The notes under the pieces are model-generated. The model did no database searches, had not been told where the DNA came from, and saw only the letters and a program-made list of their open reading frames with translations. Positions 30,523 to 61,493 of a stretch of DNA of 64,000 bases are shown piece after piece. The first letter of the stretch is position 1. Each line of letters starts with the position of its first letter. The stretch lies in contig OY759265.1 of assembly GCA_963662155.1 (NCBI GenBank), positions 38,834,048 to 38,898,047 on the forward strand, written 5' to 3'. The DNA is from Lamellibrachia columna. Lineage: Eukaryota; Annelida; Polychaeta; Sabellida; Siboglinidae. The position numbers and the translations under genes are program-made.

Positions 30523-33396
30523 GTGCAGGGGGGTTACCTAGAGGTGTCTCAAGCAGAACAAGAGGCCACTAGCACAGATAAATCAATATCAAATCATCCG
30601 AAAAACATCTCTGAAAAAGGTTATAGATGCGTATGTTTAAATGCAAGGAGCATAGTAAATAAGAAAAACGAATTAAACATTATGGTAGAAGATATTGACC
30701 CTCACATAATTGGTATAACTGAATCATGGGCCAACATAGATATAACAGATGCTGAATTAGGACTGGCAGGATATGTAATGTTTAGGAAAGATCGAATAGG
30801 AAGAAGGGGCGGGGGAGTTATTTTATATGTTAAAGAATCTATTCAGGCTTATGAAATAAAACTAGAAAGGGAAGCAGATTGCGATGAAGCTGTTTGGTGC
30901 AAAATTGTTTCAGGAAATTCAAAATTAACTATTGGATTAGTTTACCGAAGTCCAAACATAAACGAAGAGGACAACACAAAAATAAAAAACGCTATAAAGG
31001 AAGTTAGTAAAGGGGAATGTATCATAATGGGAGATTTTAACCATGGACACATACAATGGAATTCTCTAGAGAGCACAGGGATTGAGGACCAACAATTTCT
31101 ATTTTTAATCCAGGATAGCTTTCTTACTCAGCACGTACTAGAACCAACCAGGGGAGAAAATGTATTAGATATAGTTTTGTCATCACAAAAAGAATTAGTG
31201 GACAATGTAACAATATTTGAACCATTGGGTAATAGTGACCATAATCAAATACATTTTTACACCAATGTAAAATCAGAAAGTAAAAATAAGAAAACGTACA
31301 AGAGAAACTTCCACAAAGGTAACTACAAAGATATGAGAAAATACTTAGCAAAGCTAGATTGGAATAACATGCTGATGAATAAGACCGCAATTGAATGTTG
31401 GAATATTCTAAAATATGAAATTGAGAGTATCATCGATAAATTTGTTCCCTTCCAAAAACAAGGAAAACGGTGTAGAAAGAAACACTTGTCAAAAGAGGCT
31501 ATTAGAAAAATAATGCTAAAACAAACTATGTGGAGGGTTTATAGGCGTACCAGAAAGGACGAAGACTATTCAAAATACAAAGAGGCACTTAATGCAGCTA
31601 CAACTGAAATCAGACAATCTAAAAGAAGCTATGAGCAAAAACTAGCATGTAACATAAAAAATGACAGCAAGAGTTTTTATGCATATGTCAGGAGTAAACA
31701 AAACGTACAAGACAAGGTTGGACCTCTAGAAGACAGTGCTGGAAATATAATATCAAAGGGGTTTTTAATGGCGGAAGACCTAAATGGTTACTTCAGTTCA
31801 GTGTTTACCAAAGAAGATATTAGTTCATTACCAGTTGCTGATGCTAAATTTCAGGGGGCTAAATCTGACTATTTAGGTCCGTTAGTTGTAACTCCAGAAT
31901 TGGTAGCTAAGAAAATAAAGGCAATGAAGGATAACAAATCACCGGGAGTGGATGGGATTCCTCCAAAATTACTAATGGAAACAGTAGAACAAATCAATAT
32001 ACCACTTGCAAGAGTATTCAACTTGTCATTAAAAGAGGGAGTTGTTCCGTTTGAATGGAAAGAAGCAAACATCATACCATTATTTAAAAAGGGTTCGAGA
32101 AATAAGTCAGAGAATTACAGACCAGTGAGTTTAACGTCAGTGATTTGTAAATTATTAGAAAGGTTAATTAAAGACCATATGGTGGACTTCCTCGTTAAGC
32201 ATAAATTATTAAATTCATCTCAACATGGATTCCTTAAAGCGAGGTCATGCTTAACAAATATGTTATGTTTTTTGGAAGAAATCACTAAGTGGATAGACGT
32301 GGGATCGCCAGTAGATATTATCTACTTAGATTTTCAGAAAGCTTTTGACAAAGTGCCACATGAAAGATTACTACTTAAATTAAAAGCCCATGGTATCGGG
32401 GATAGCATAACTGACTGGATAGAACAATGGCTGACTGACAGAAGACAACGAGTTGTAGTAGATGGAGAAGTTTCAAATTGGAAATCGGTTTTGAGTGGGG
32501 TACCTCAAGGATCAGTATTAGGACCTATATTATTCTTAATTTATATCAATGACTTGGACGACAGTATAACAAGTAACATACTGAAATTTGCGGATGACAC
32601 AAAACTGTTTAGAAAGGTTAATACTGATGGTGATAAACAACATTTACAAGACGATCTAGACAGATTAGTGAAATGGTCTGAGAAATGGCAGATGCTGTTC
32701 AATTTTGGGAAATGTAAATGCCTACATACAGGACATGGGAACTTGAATGTAAACTATAAAATGGGAGATACTGTTCTGGGTACTACTGTAAAAGAAAAGG
32801 ACTTAGGAGTTACAATAAGCGCTGATATGAAAGTTTCAGAGCAGTGTGGTATTGCAGCTTCAAAGGGTAATCAAATTCTTGGATTGATTAGAAGAAACAT
32901 AACATACAAGGGAAAAAAGTTAATTATACCTCTTTATAAAGCAATAGTTAGACCTCATTTAGAATACTGTATACAAGCATGGAGACCATATCGTAAGAAG
33001 GATATAGATACGCTTGAACGCATACAAAGGAGAGCAACTAAAATGATTCCAGAACTTAGAGACCTTAGTTATGAAGAACGCCTGAAAGAATGTGGTTTAA
33101 CAACTCTAGAGACAAGGCGGTTAAGAGGAGATCAGATTGAAGTTTTTAAGATATTGAATGGGTATGAAAATATTGATAGAAATATGTTTTTCTCACTCAA
33201 GAAGGATAGCAGAACTAGAGGACATGAGGTAAAATTAGTAAAGGATCAATGTAGATTGGACATCAGGAAGCACTCGTTCTCACAGAGGACAATAAATGAA
33301 TGGAACAAATTGTCTACAGATTGTGTAACTGCTAGCAGCGTGAATATGTTTAAAAACAAGGTTGACACATATCTCAGGAGGGCGGGTTATAAGTAG
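30523..33396 (+). CDS. LINE ORF2: AP-like endonuclease and reverse transcriptase
   Basis: 957 open codons in a different frame from ORF1. The endonuclease has CLNARSIVNKK, ITESW, IMGDFNHGHIQW and GNSDHNQIHF, covering the catalytic Asn, Glu, Asp/Asn and Ser-Asp-His. The RT has [40 protein letters not shown] and FADDTKLF, then RPHLEYCIQAW and a conserved tail ending VDTYLRRAGYK. No stop or frameshift. No ATG precedes the endonuclease in this frame (the first codon shown is GTG at 30523), so translation may reinitiate after the nearby ORF1 stop. Confidence 0.92.
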   Translation: MQGGYLEVSQAEQEATSTDKSISNHPKNISEKGYRCVCLNARSIVNKKNELNIMVEDIDPHIIGITESWANIDITDAELGLAGYVMFRKDRIGRRGGGVILYVKESIQAYEIKLEREADCDEAVWCKIVSGNSKLTIGLVYRSPNINEEDNTKIKNAIKEVSKGECIIMGDFNHGHIQWNSLESTGIEDQQFLFLIQDSFLTQHVLEPTRGENVLDIVLSSQKELVDNVTIFEPLGNSDHNQIHFYTNVKSESKNKKTYKRNFHKGNYKDMRKYLAKLDWNNMLMNKTAIECWNILKYEIESIIDKFVPFQKQGKRCRKKHLSKEAIRKIMLKQTMWRVYRRTRKDEDYSKYKEALNAATTEIRQSKRSYEQKLACNIKNDSKSFYAYVRSKQNVQDKVGPLEDSAGNIISKGFLMAEDLNGYFSSVFTKEDISSLPVADAKFQGAKSDYLGPLVVTPELVAKKIKAMKDNKSPGVDGIPPKLLMETVEQINIPLARVFNLSLKEGVVPFEWKEANIIPLFKKGSRNKSENYRPVSLTSVICKLLERLIKDHMVDFLVKHKLLNSSQHGFLKARSCLTNMLCFLEEITKWIDVGSPVDIIYLDFQKAFDKVPHERLLLKLKAHGIGDSITDWIEQWLTDRRQRVVVDGEVSNWKSVLSGVPQGSVLGPILFLIYINDLDDSITSNILKFADDTKLFRKVNTDGDKQHLQDDLDRLVKWSEKWQMLFNFGKCKCLHTGHGNLNVNYKMGDTVLGTTVKEKDLGVTISADMKVSEQCGIAASKGNQILGLIRRNITYKGKKLIIPLYKAIVRPHLEYCIQAWRPYRKKDIDTLERIQRRATKMIPELRDLSYEERLKECGLTTLETRRLRGDQIEVFKILNGYENIDRNMFFSLKKDSRTRGHEVKLVKDQCRLDIRKHSFSQRTINEWNKLSTDCVTASSVNMFKNKVDTYLRRAGYK

Positions 33397-33496
33397 ATGA
33401 ACATTGTTGGACTCTCGATAAGCCAATGGCTTCCTTGTCCACTTGCCATCTGGGCCTTTGGCTTGGATGGCAAATCTTGTTAAATCTTGTTAAAAA

Positions 33497-35057
33497 ATCA
33501 CCCTCTGTGAGAAAGAGTACTTTCTCATGTCCAACCTACACTGTTTCTTAACTAATGCTGCTTTGTGTCCTCTGGTTCTACTGCCTTCTTTAAGTTTGAA
33601 GAACATATTCCTATCAACATTTTCATAACCGTTCACTATTTTAAACACTTCTACTTGGTCACCTCTTAGTCGCCTGGTCTCTAGTGTTGTCAAACCACAT
33701 TGTAATAAGCGGCTTTCATAACTAAGGTCTCTTAATTCTGGAATCATTTTAGTTGCTCTTCGTTGTATTCTTTCTAACTTGTCTATGTCCTTCTTTCGAT
33801 ACGGCCTCCATGCTTGTATACAATATTCCAAATGTGGTCTAACTATTGCTTTGTACAGGGGTACAATTAGCTGTTTCTCCTTATTCGTGATAGTTCTCCT
33901 AATTAGCAATATAATTTGATTTCCTTTCGAAGCAGCAATCCTACATTGCTCTGAAACTTTCATGTCAGCACTAATTGTTACACATAAGTCCTTTTCTTCG
34001 TCCATGTTTCCATGTCCTATGTGTATGCATTTGCACTTCCCAAAATTTAATAACATTTGCCATTTTTCTGACCATTTAACTAATTTATCTAGATCATCCT
34101 GTAAACTTTGTTTATCTGTAACATTAGTAACCTTTCTGAATACCAGTGTCATCTGCAAATTTCAGTACTTTGCTAGATATGTCATCTTCCAAATCATTTA
34201 TATATATTAAAAACAGTATAGGGCCTAATACTGATCCATGTGGTACCCCACTCAAAACAGATTTCCAGTTTGAAATCTCACCATCTATTATTACTCTCTG
34301 TCTTCTGTGTGTATGCCACTTTTCTATCCAGTTGATTATATCATTACCTATACCGTGAGCTTTTAGTTTAAGTAACAATCTTTGATGTGGCACTTTATCA
34401 AAAGCTTTCTGAAAATCTAAATAGACAACATCCACTGGTGACCCGTCATCTACCCACTTTGTAATTTCTTCCAAAAAACATAACAGATTGGTTAGACATG
34501 ACCTTGCTTTTAGGAACCCATGTTGAGATGTATTTATTAATTAATGTTTTACAAGAATTCCACCATGTGGTCTCTAATTAATGTTTCGAGTAATTTACAT
34601 ACAACTGATGTTAAACTCACTGGCCTATAATTTTCTGGTTTGTTCCTCGATCTTTCTTAAATAGCGGTGTAATGTTTGCTTCCTTCCATTCTGAAGGAAC
34701 TATTCCTTCTTCTAGTGACAAGTTAAACACTTTTGCAAGTGGTGTACTAATTTGTTCAACAATTTCCTTAAGCAGTTTTGGTGGTATCCCATCAACTCCA
34801 GGTGATTTATTATCTTTCATCTTCTTAATTTTCTTTTCTATCATTTCAGGAGTTACAAATAACTGCCCCAAATGCTCTGATTTATTTCCCTCAAATTTAG
34901 TAAATGGAACTGGAAATGAATTGAAATATTCTGTGGTAAAAACTGAGCTGAGATACTCATTCAGGACCTCTGCCATTTGAAACCCGTCTGAAATTATGTT
35001 TCCACTGTTGTTTTGCAGTGGTCTGACCTTATCTCGAACTTTCTGTTTACTCCGTGC
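33497..35057 (-). mobile_element. Older CR1-like LINE fragment (RT only)
   Basis: Minus-strand open pieces at 34976-34617, 34474-34124 and 34158-33490 give [34 protein letters not shown], then RPHLEYCIQAW. It is the same general family as the neighbouring copy but clearly more divergent, with frameshifts. It lacks the endonuclease on the right and the last part of the RT tail on the left, where it abuts the 3' tail of the intact LINE. Confidence 0.85.
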
Positions 35058-35396
35058 GGATCGCTTCTTTTTCTCGTGACTGCTCTCTTGGCGTCTGTGT
35101 GGTGGATGTCATGCTAGTACGTTGTTGCTGTTGTTAACATTTATTAGTGTGAGCTAACTATCCGGCGACTCGCATTCAGTATGTAATCCAACTTCTTTAC
35201 GTATGCCGACTTTTTTCATACCGAGAATGTACAGTCTGCTGCCGAATTGAAAATGCGATGAAATATCGTCGGTTTGGCAGCCCACTCTGCGTACCAACAC
35301 CACGGAATTTTATACGAATTTTATACTATACGAATATCTATGAAATGTCTTCGAATAACAATCACGCATCAGGGCAGACAGGGATATATGACTTAC
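35058..35396. other. Spacer left of the pseudogene TM exon
   Basis: No exon, transposon or RNA recognised. The cytoplasmic Arg-rich exon expected next to the minus-strand TM exon was not found here. Confidence 0.4.
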
Positions 35397-35568
35397 CTCA
35401 ACACAACTAGTATACCGACCGTCGCAACCGAGGCACCAAGAAGGAACATTGCAACAACCCCGATAATCCACGAGCCCGTTCCCAGCACAACAGGTTGGGT
35501 TCTGCATGCAGTACACACTTGGCAGGACGTCTTATCATGTAGGATAGTAGTTGTCAAACAAACCGTAC
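35397..35568 (-). pseudogene. Transmembrane exon of a third, inverted RPTP copy
   Basis: On the minus strand an acceptor (ATGCAG) precedes 172 open nt ending at a GTAAGT donor. The peptide starts TVCLTTTILHDKTSC and contains SWIIGVVAMFLLGASVATVG then ILVVLR. This is the same layout as the gene A and B stalk/TM exons: Thr-rich start, one helix, final Leu-Arg. It also has the same phases, 1 in and 2 out. The exon itself is intact, but the exons upstream of it (39426-40020) are broken, so it is called part of a pseudogene. Confidence 0.65.
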
Positions 35569-35998
35569 CTGCATAGCAACATACAATCAGGTAATAAAAT
35601 GCAACATTGAATCACGTCAGCCAGGTTTTTCATAAATATACCTTTTCGTGCCTTATGCTCTAGGACAGCGGTCCGCAAACTCTGGCCCGCGGGCCAAATT
35701 TGGCCCGCGGCCCGCTTTCAACTGGCCTGCGTGATTGTGCCAGCAATATAATGTTTTTTCACAAATTTGAAACATTACGAAGCATTAATTTTGTTGTTCG
35801 CTTAATGTCAATTCGCCAGAGTAAACTTCGTACACATTTAATAGCAACAACCTTCACCTTTGCAGTGATGTTCGCTAGGCTGCGCTGCTGTTAATATAAC
35901 GGAATCTAACGCTCGATTCCCAGAAACCCGGATGAAACATCGCTCAATAACAAATCATCTTCGACACAGCTAACATTGAATTTGTGAATTTCAGGACT

Positions 35999-38900
35999 AT
36001 GGCGTATATCGGAAAAAAACGTCGTTTTGATTATTCCGGAAAAAGAGCGTTTGACCCGTCCTGGGAGCATGAGTACTTCTTTTGCTATCGCGAAAATGAC
36101 CAAAAAGCGATGTGTATGATATGCAGAGAAAGCGTTGCTGATTTGAAACGCTATAACGTGAAACGGCATAACGATTCAAAGCATATGCAAATTGCATATG
36201 TGGGAAAAGACGAACGCATGAAGGAGTTCAAGAAACGATTTGATGCATACTTGGGCGAGACGAAGAGAGTATCTGTGTTTACAGACACTTATATGTTACT
36301 TACTCTCTCAACACCAGGTGCCATTTAGTCATGCAGCATTGTTCAAGAAGGCTTTCATGGCCGAAGTTCTGTTCGCTGGTTTTCAGAACAAAGATATAGA
36401 TCGTGCAACAGATTGGGAAACTGCCACTATCACCCGACACATGTGCCCGTCGATGTGATGAGTTGAGTGGTGACATTTTCACGCAGCTGAAGACTAAGTT
36501 GCGAGCCTGTCCTGCTTTTTCACTTGCTCTTGACGAACGCACTGACAAAAGTGACACGGCACAGCTGATGGTAAATGTGCGGTATTTTAACGAAGGTGTA
36601 TCAGAAGACTTCCTATGCCTGATCCCATTGAAGGGCACAACGACAGCGCGGGACCTTTGCAGTGCGCTATTGAAGTTCGGCGAAGAAAATGATTTGACGT
36701 GGGAAAATTTGGTTTCTCTGTGTACAGACGGCGCGCCCAGCATGCTTGGTCTTCAAGCTGGATTCGTTGCGTTGTTCCGTCAACAAATCGGAAAGCCGAA
36801 TCTGATATCATACCACTGTATAATTCACCAGCAAGCATTGTGCGAGAAAGCAGGCTGTGATCTGCAGGATATGATGAAAACTGTTGTAGAGAGCGTGAAC
36901 CTTATCCGCGCACGTTCTCTCAACCACAGGAGGTTCCAAAATCACTTGGCTGCACTTGATGATGCAGAATTCGGCGATGTTATTTAACAAGATTTAACAA
37001 GATTTGCCATCCAAGCCAAAGGCCCAGATGGCAAGTGGACAAGGAAGCCATTGGCTTATCGAGAGTCCAACAATGTTCATCTACTTATAGCCCGCCCTCC
37101 TGAGATATTGTTTTTAAACATATTCACGCTGCTAGCAGTTACACAATCTGTAGACAATTTGTTCCATTCATTTATTGTCCTCTGTGAGAACGAGTGCTTC
37201 CTGATGTCCAATCTACATTGATCCTTTACTAATTTTACCTCATGTCCTCTAGTTCTGCTATCCTTCTTGAGTGAGAAAAACATATTTCTATCAATATTTT
37301 CATACCCATTCAATATCTTAAAAACTTCAATCTGATCTCCTCTTAACCTCCTTGTCTGTAGAGTTGTTAAACCACATTCTTTCAGGCGTTCTTCATAACT
37401 AAGGTCTCTCAGTTCTGGAATCATTTTAATTGCTCTCCTTTGTATGCGTTCAAGCGTATCTATATCCTTCTTACGATATGGTCTCCATGCTTGTATACAG
37501 TATTCTAAATGAGGTCTAACTATTGCTTTATAAAGAGGTATAATTAACTTTTTTCCCTTGTATGTTATGTTTCTTCTAATCAATCCAAGAATTTGATTAC
37601 CCTTTGAAGCTGCAATACCACACTGCTCTGAAACTTTCATATCAGCGCTTATTGTAACTCCTAAGTCCTTTTCTTTTATAATAGTACCCAGAACAGTATC
37701 TCCCATTTTATAGTTTACATTCAAGTTCCTATGTCCTGTATGTAGGCATTTACATTTCCCAAAATTGAACAACATCTGCCATTTCTCAGACCATTTCACT
37801 AATCTGTCTAGATCGTTTTGTAAATGTTGTTTATCACCATCAGTATTGACCTTTCTAAACAGTTTTGTGTCATCCGCAAATTTCAGTACGTTACTTGTTA
37901 TACTGTCGTCCAAGTCATTGATATAAATTAAGAATAATATAGGTCCTAATACTGATCCTTGAGGTACCCCACTCAAAACCGATTTCCAATTTGAAACTTC
38001 TCCATCTACTACAACTCGTTGTCTTCTGTCAGTCAGCCATTGTTCTATCCAGTCAGTTATGCTATCCCCGATACCATGGGCTTTTAATTTAAGTAGTAAT
38101 CTTTGATGTGGCACTTTGTCAAAAGCTATTCTACAACAGTGTCCGTTGGCTGAGTCGAGGCGCATTTCTTAAGAGATTTGCTGCACTGCTTCCTAACATA
38201 GTGAGTTTTCTCAAAGAAATTGATCACCCAGTTGCCCATCTGGATGATGACAAGTTTCGGGTGCGACTCTGCGTTCTGACAGACATTTTCGGACACCTAA
38301 ACAAGCTAAACCTGCTGCTACAAGGACGGCACAAGATGCTGTGTAATCTGTACGAAACGGTGAAGGGCTTCGAGGACAAGGTGACACTTTTCAAAGTTCA
38401 TGCAGAAGGCGGCAATTTTCTGCACTTCACGTTCACCAGAGAATTATGTGGCGAAGACGATGAACGTATCGCAGACGCCAAGCGGGTACTTGTTGATGTG
38501 CTTAACAGCCTGCAGACGGCATTCAGCTGACGATTCGCTGACTTCGCTGCTATCGACAACGTTTGCTGCTTCTTGGCAAGCCAGCTATTTTACAAAGCAG
38601 CGTTGCAGGACAATTTCATCGATTTCAAGGTGGTGCCAGGACTAAAAATTAGTTTAATGCTGCGAAAGACGATATCGTGCTTTTCTGGGCAACGCAAGAG
38701 CCTGTGCGATTTCCAGTGCTGATCGAAGCAGCACAGAATTTTGTTTGCTTTTCGGCAGCACATGGTCAAGTGAATCAGGATTCTCAGCCATGAATCACAT
38801 CAAAAACAACCTACGGTGCCTACTAAAGGACACACGTTTGAGGGATCTTCTGCGACTCTCAATTTCTCCGCTCTGCCCACAGTTCGGTCAGTTGTCGAAG
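35999..38900 (+). pseudogene. hAT transposase (GTF2IRD2/ZBED-like), disrupted
   Basis: From ATG 35999 a BED-type finger reads CMICRESVADLKRYNVKRH..SKHM. After frameshifts near 36290-36410 the body reads FSLALDERTDKSDTAQLMVN (first catalytic Asp), LCTDGAPSMLG (second), and YHCIIHQQALCEKAG. It resumes after the LINE at 38130 with NSVRWLSRGAFLKRFAALL. The C-terminal part near 38780 reads SESGFSAMNHIKNNLR..TRLRDLLRLS, which holds the third acidic residue region and the hAT dimerisation motif. The closest known style is the GTF2IRD2/EPM2AIP1/ZBED5-like domesticated transposase group. At least two frameshifts plus the LINE make it non-functional. Confidence 0.85.
36985..38129 (-). mobile_element. 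Young CR1-like LINE inserted in the hAT transposase
   Basis: 5'-truncated in the RT (right border just after FDKVPH on the minus strand) and ending on the left with tandem TTTAACAAGA. The peptide differs from the intact copy at only a handful of positions, plus a small deletion near the C-terminus (FKNN instead of FKNKVDTYLRR). It divides the transposase between AEFGDVI and NSVRWLSRG. Confidence 0.92.
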
Positions 38901-39144
38901 AATACGCAGCACCATCCTTCGCATTGACTGCTTTCATTAGATGTGCTGACTTCTCTTGCGTTGTTTCGAAAATGTTTCCATGTTCTACTTGTACAGTACC
39001 ATATTTTTTAGCCTGGCAAAGCAGATAATAAAAGCACTATTTGTGCACTGTGTTTTTCCGTGCTTAAAAGCTTTGGCCCGCTTTAACATAGCACTCCAAA
39101 ATTTGGCCCTCGTCCCAAAAAGTTTGCTGATCCCTGCTCTAGGA

Positions 39145-39425
39145 GAAAAAACCTTCAGAAAATAATTGCAACACAGTTTGAAACAAAACGTTTAGGCAAC
39201 CAACCAACTTCTGGTGTCCGTATTTCAGGATCTGCCCGTCAGCCGCGGCCCACCGATCATGTTGATAATGTATAATTTTAATATTCTCTCTGCATTCATA
39301 TGCGTTATTCTAAATCGTTAACCGATATTTTGGTGATTGTGTTTCATCTGCATAAATGTATAAAACATGTAGTGTTACTTATTTGAATGAACTGCTACGT
39401 GCACACATATTTACATATGGCGATA
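39145..39425. other. Spacer between hAT element and pseudogene exons
   Basis: Nothing recognised beyond AT-rich sequence; it would be intron of the inverted RPTP copy. Confidence 0.4.
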
Positions 39426-40020
39426 TGACTCAATTGTCCTGCGGTTTGCGACGAAAGTCTCACTGGTAGAACTGATATTCCCGTTGTTTGTACAACATAG
39501 ACACATCACCAACCTTTCAAGTTATAGCCACGATGGCATAGGCGGTTCTGTCACCTTTATCACGTTTCTTATCATGGGACTGGTTGGAACTGCAAACGAA
39601 TACAGGTATCATCAAACTATTAGGACATTATACAATTAAACTCAAACAATCGTAATGTGGAAATTAATTAAACAACAAATAATATGATTTAATAGTAAAT
39701 AAAAAAAAAATCGTATATTTCGCTAGGCTTATTTGTTGCTGTCTAACCTGTTTTATTTTCCTGTCAATATTCTTTCAAATGAGTTGTAACTTGTCGCCAT
39801 TGTACCATGATTTGCTTCGTTTAATAATACAATTTAATACAATTAATACTTCGAATAATTGCACCATGATTGTGGCAGCGAGGTGCAATGTACCTACGAA
39901 TGTATGCTTTACGAAATGTTCCAATCTTCGCAGCCGTTGGTACAATTCCATTCTCAACATTGCCGGTTGAACTGTCCTTGCAGTGTCCACAGTTGACCCC
40001 GTAGCTTCCTACCTCGCAGA
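39426..40020 (-). pseudogene. Decayed EGF and FN3 exons of an inverted RPTP copy
   Basis: Three minus-strand segments match gene A/B exons in the right order. 40020-39898: EGF exon with GSYGVNC, about 21 nt short and frameshifted near the GGACACTGTACC position. 39589-39514: first half of the split FN3, 76 instead of 83 nt, with TGG changed to TGA near its end. About 39500-39426: end of the second FN3 exon (ISSTSET region), with a large internal deletion and the donor GTGAGT changed to TTGAGT. The first, complete FN3 exon was not found. This is a pseudogene, head-to-head with gene B. Confidence 0.75.
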
Positions 40021-40109
40021 CTGCAGATAAACATATCGTTTAGAAAACTTACAAAACCACAATAAATGCATAGCAATTCCTTGAAACACAAACTTTACAA
40101 AACGCGTGA

Positions 40110-40185
40110 TATGATTCCAACAACGACACCGACAGCGACAGCGACAGCGGCAGCGGCAGCGGCAGCGGCAGCGGCAGCGATGACG
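40110..40185. repeat. (GACAGC)n(GGCAGC)n microsatellite
   Basis: Hexanucleotide run of about 70 bp; no gene assigned. Confidence 0.85.
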
Positions 40186-40443
40186 TCATTGCATGTTGAA
40201 GAACAATAATTATTCTGACAATCTGTGAAAAAATTGTAATTTTATTTACGTTGCACCTTAACAACAAACAACGGTATAAGCCTGTTGCACCATGAACACT
40301 AGCAGGATGAATTAACGAAATGTTTAAGAATGGGAATTTAAATGGTCGAGAAAAAAGTGTTAAAATTCAATAGTGTACAACAACAACGACGATGATAACA
40401 ATGGGGAAGGTAATGCCAAATAACGACAACATGTTTACGGCGA

Positions 40444-40713
40444 TTACTTCCTGGTAACAATTCCACGATGGAAATCACACACCGGTGTTACATTTGACGT
40501 AATTGGCGTAAGGTCATAGACGTTGTCTGCCAGGAGATAATATGTAAAGCGTTTTGAGCGGACCACAGGTTTGATACAATAACTTATTTTTTTTATAGAC
40601 AAATACAGTTGTGGTATTAACGCATTATTGACTGATCCAGGAGCCACACGGTCATTGTGACTGGCGCATTGGGTCAGTGTGTTGGGACAGTTGGCGACAC
40701 TTAACATCTCCAA
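40444..40713 (-). pseudogene. Possible FTP-domain remnant of the inverted RPTP copy
   Basis: The open minus-strand frame contains LSVANCPNTLTQCASHNDRV and APGSV. This aligns loosely with LSVGD..REC.RHNGRVRLSGTV of the gene A FTP exon, and the place is right (upstream of the EGF remnant). After that the likeness fades and splice sites were not clear. It may be chance. Confidence 0.3.
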
Positions 40714-41337
40714 ATATAAACAAAAACCATTTGTCAGTTCTGGTTCATGGTTGTGTATTCTTTACAAACTGCTCCAAGGTTCATTGTGGGAGGTTAACTA
40801 TGAAATAATTGTAGTGCTGCAAAATCGATAGAATTACTACCTTAAAATAATCTTAAGCATAAGGTCTGGAAAAGTTCTCAAGAGTTTATGTAATAACACA
40901 AGAAACACGTTGTCGGTCACTTCTCGGATGATTTGTTGTACTGGAAATTGGATTATAACTTTGCTGAGATCGATAAATCGTGTTTGCATGCACATTCAAC
41001 GATCTTACGACAATTTTTATCTGCATTGAGCATCCCAATTTCGTGGCATCGTGCGACAAACAGTTATTGCGAAATTAAGTTGGTGTTCTACCTTTTATAG
41101 TCTTCAGCTACAGATTTGTCAAATAAAAGATTACTTGACAAACAAAACAACTTGTGCTTCTTTTTTTGACTAGTGTAGTTGTAAAACACATGCATGGTAG
41201 TCAGCGAAGCGTGACCAGCCACAGCGTTGTCAAATTCAGCTTGTATTAACAATCGTACATTATAATTAGTTAATATGTCCACGACATGACAAAGTACGAA
41301 TGTGTTTGATATGGCCGGGTAGTGTCAGGGCATATAC
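40714..41337. other. Intergenic region upstream of gene B
   Basis: No gene, transposon or RNA recognised; any promoter of gene B should lie here or just downstream, but no clear TATA or initiator could be assigned. Confidence 0.4.
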
Positions 41338-41431
41338 ATGTTACTCTTGGTGCTTCTGCTGGGCACTGCCAGTGTATACACGTTGCCCTCAATGACGCCC
41401 TCCTTTAACGAGACGGGGTCACTGTTTGACG
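41338..41431 (+). CDS. Possible alternative first exon with signal peptide
   Basis: The ATG at 41338 opens MLLLVLLLGTASVYTLP, a textbook hydrophobic secretion signal, and runs 94 nt to a GGTAACC donor. It ends in phase 1, the same phase as the other first exon at 41726-41792, so it could splice to exon 42060 and keep frame. If not spliced, the frame stops a few codons later. Supported only by sequence features; it could equally be a different short transcript. Confidence 0.4.
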
Positions 41432-41725
41432 GTAACCAGTAATTTTGAGCCACGGTCTTGTATTGAGGTATATGCGTTGCGCTGACGTTGTATTTCCCAT
41501 AGTCGTGACTGAATTACAGCGATACATGCCATGGACAAGATCTAGCATCTATCAGTACATGCCTACCGTGCGCAGCTACGGATGACTGGCTAAAGGGATC
41601 AGGTCAGGTGAGAGTTCGCGTTGGGTCGACGTCACCGCCCACACCACAGTGACAGCCACAGTGTCAACGGTGCCGCGAGCGATTGTTCTGTAGGAACTTC
41701 TACAACGAAACGTTTCGAGTCTAAA

Positions 41726-61493
<19,768 letters not shown>

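Larger units (their letters stand above)
30075..33494 (+). mobile_element. CR1-like LINE, best-preserved copy (5'-truncated in ORF1)
   Basis: It contains the end of an esterase-like ORF1, a full endonuclease-RT ORF2 and a short 3' region ending in tandem AAATCTTGTT units. The 5' border is inside ORF1, typical of target-primed reverse transcription that stopped early. Close relatives in the window are at 7218-10066, 36985-38129 and 49184-50691, all ending in the same tail and all 5'-truncated at different points. Together they suggest recent activity. Confidence 0.9.
35666..39136 (+). mobile_element. hAT DNA transposon with 8-bp target duplication
   Basis: Bounded by identical 8-bp CTCTAGGA at 35658-35665 and 39137-39144. 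Terminal inverted repeats: left CAGCGGTCCGCAAAC, right (reversed) CAGGGATCAGCAAAC. The second position block also pairs (GGGCCAAATTTGG-type on both sides). The transposase gene inside is frame-disrupted and interrupted by a LINE (36985-38129). Insertion lies in what would be the intron between FN3 and TM exons of the inverted RPTP pseudogene. Confidence 0.92.

Noticed and set aside
33490..35057. The possibility that the intact LINE was inserted into this older LINE
   Set aside because: The missing 3' end of the older copy was not found left of 30075, so simple nesting is not supported.
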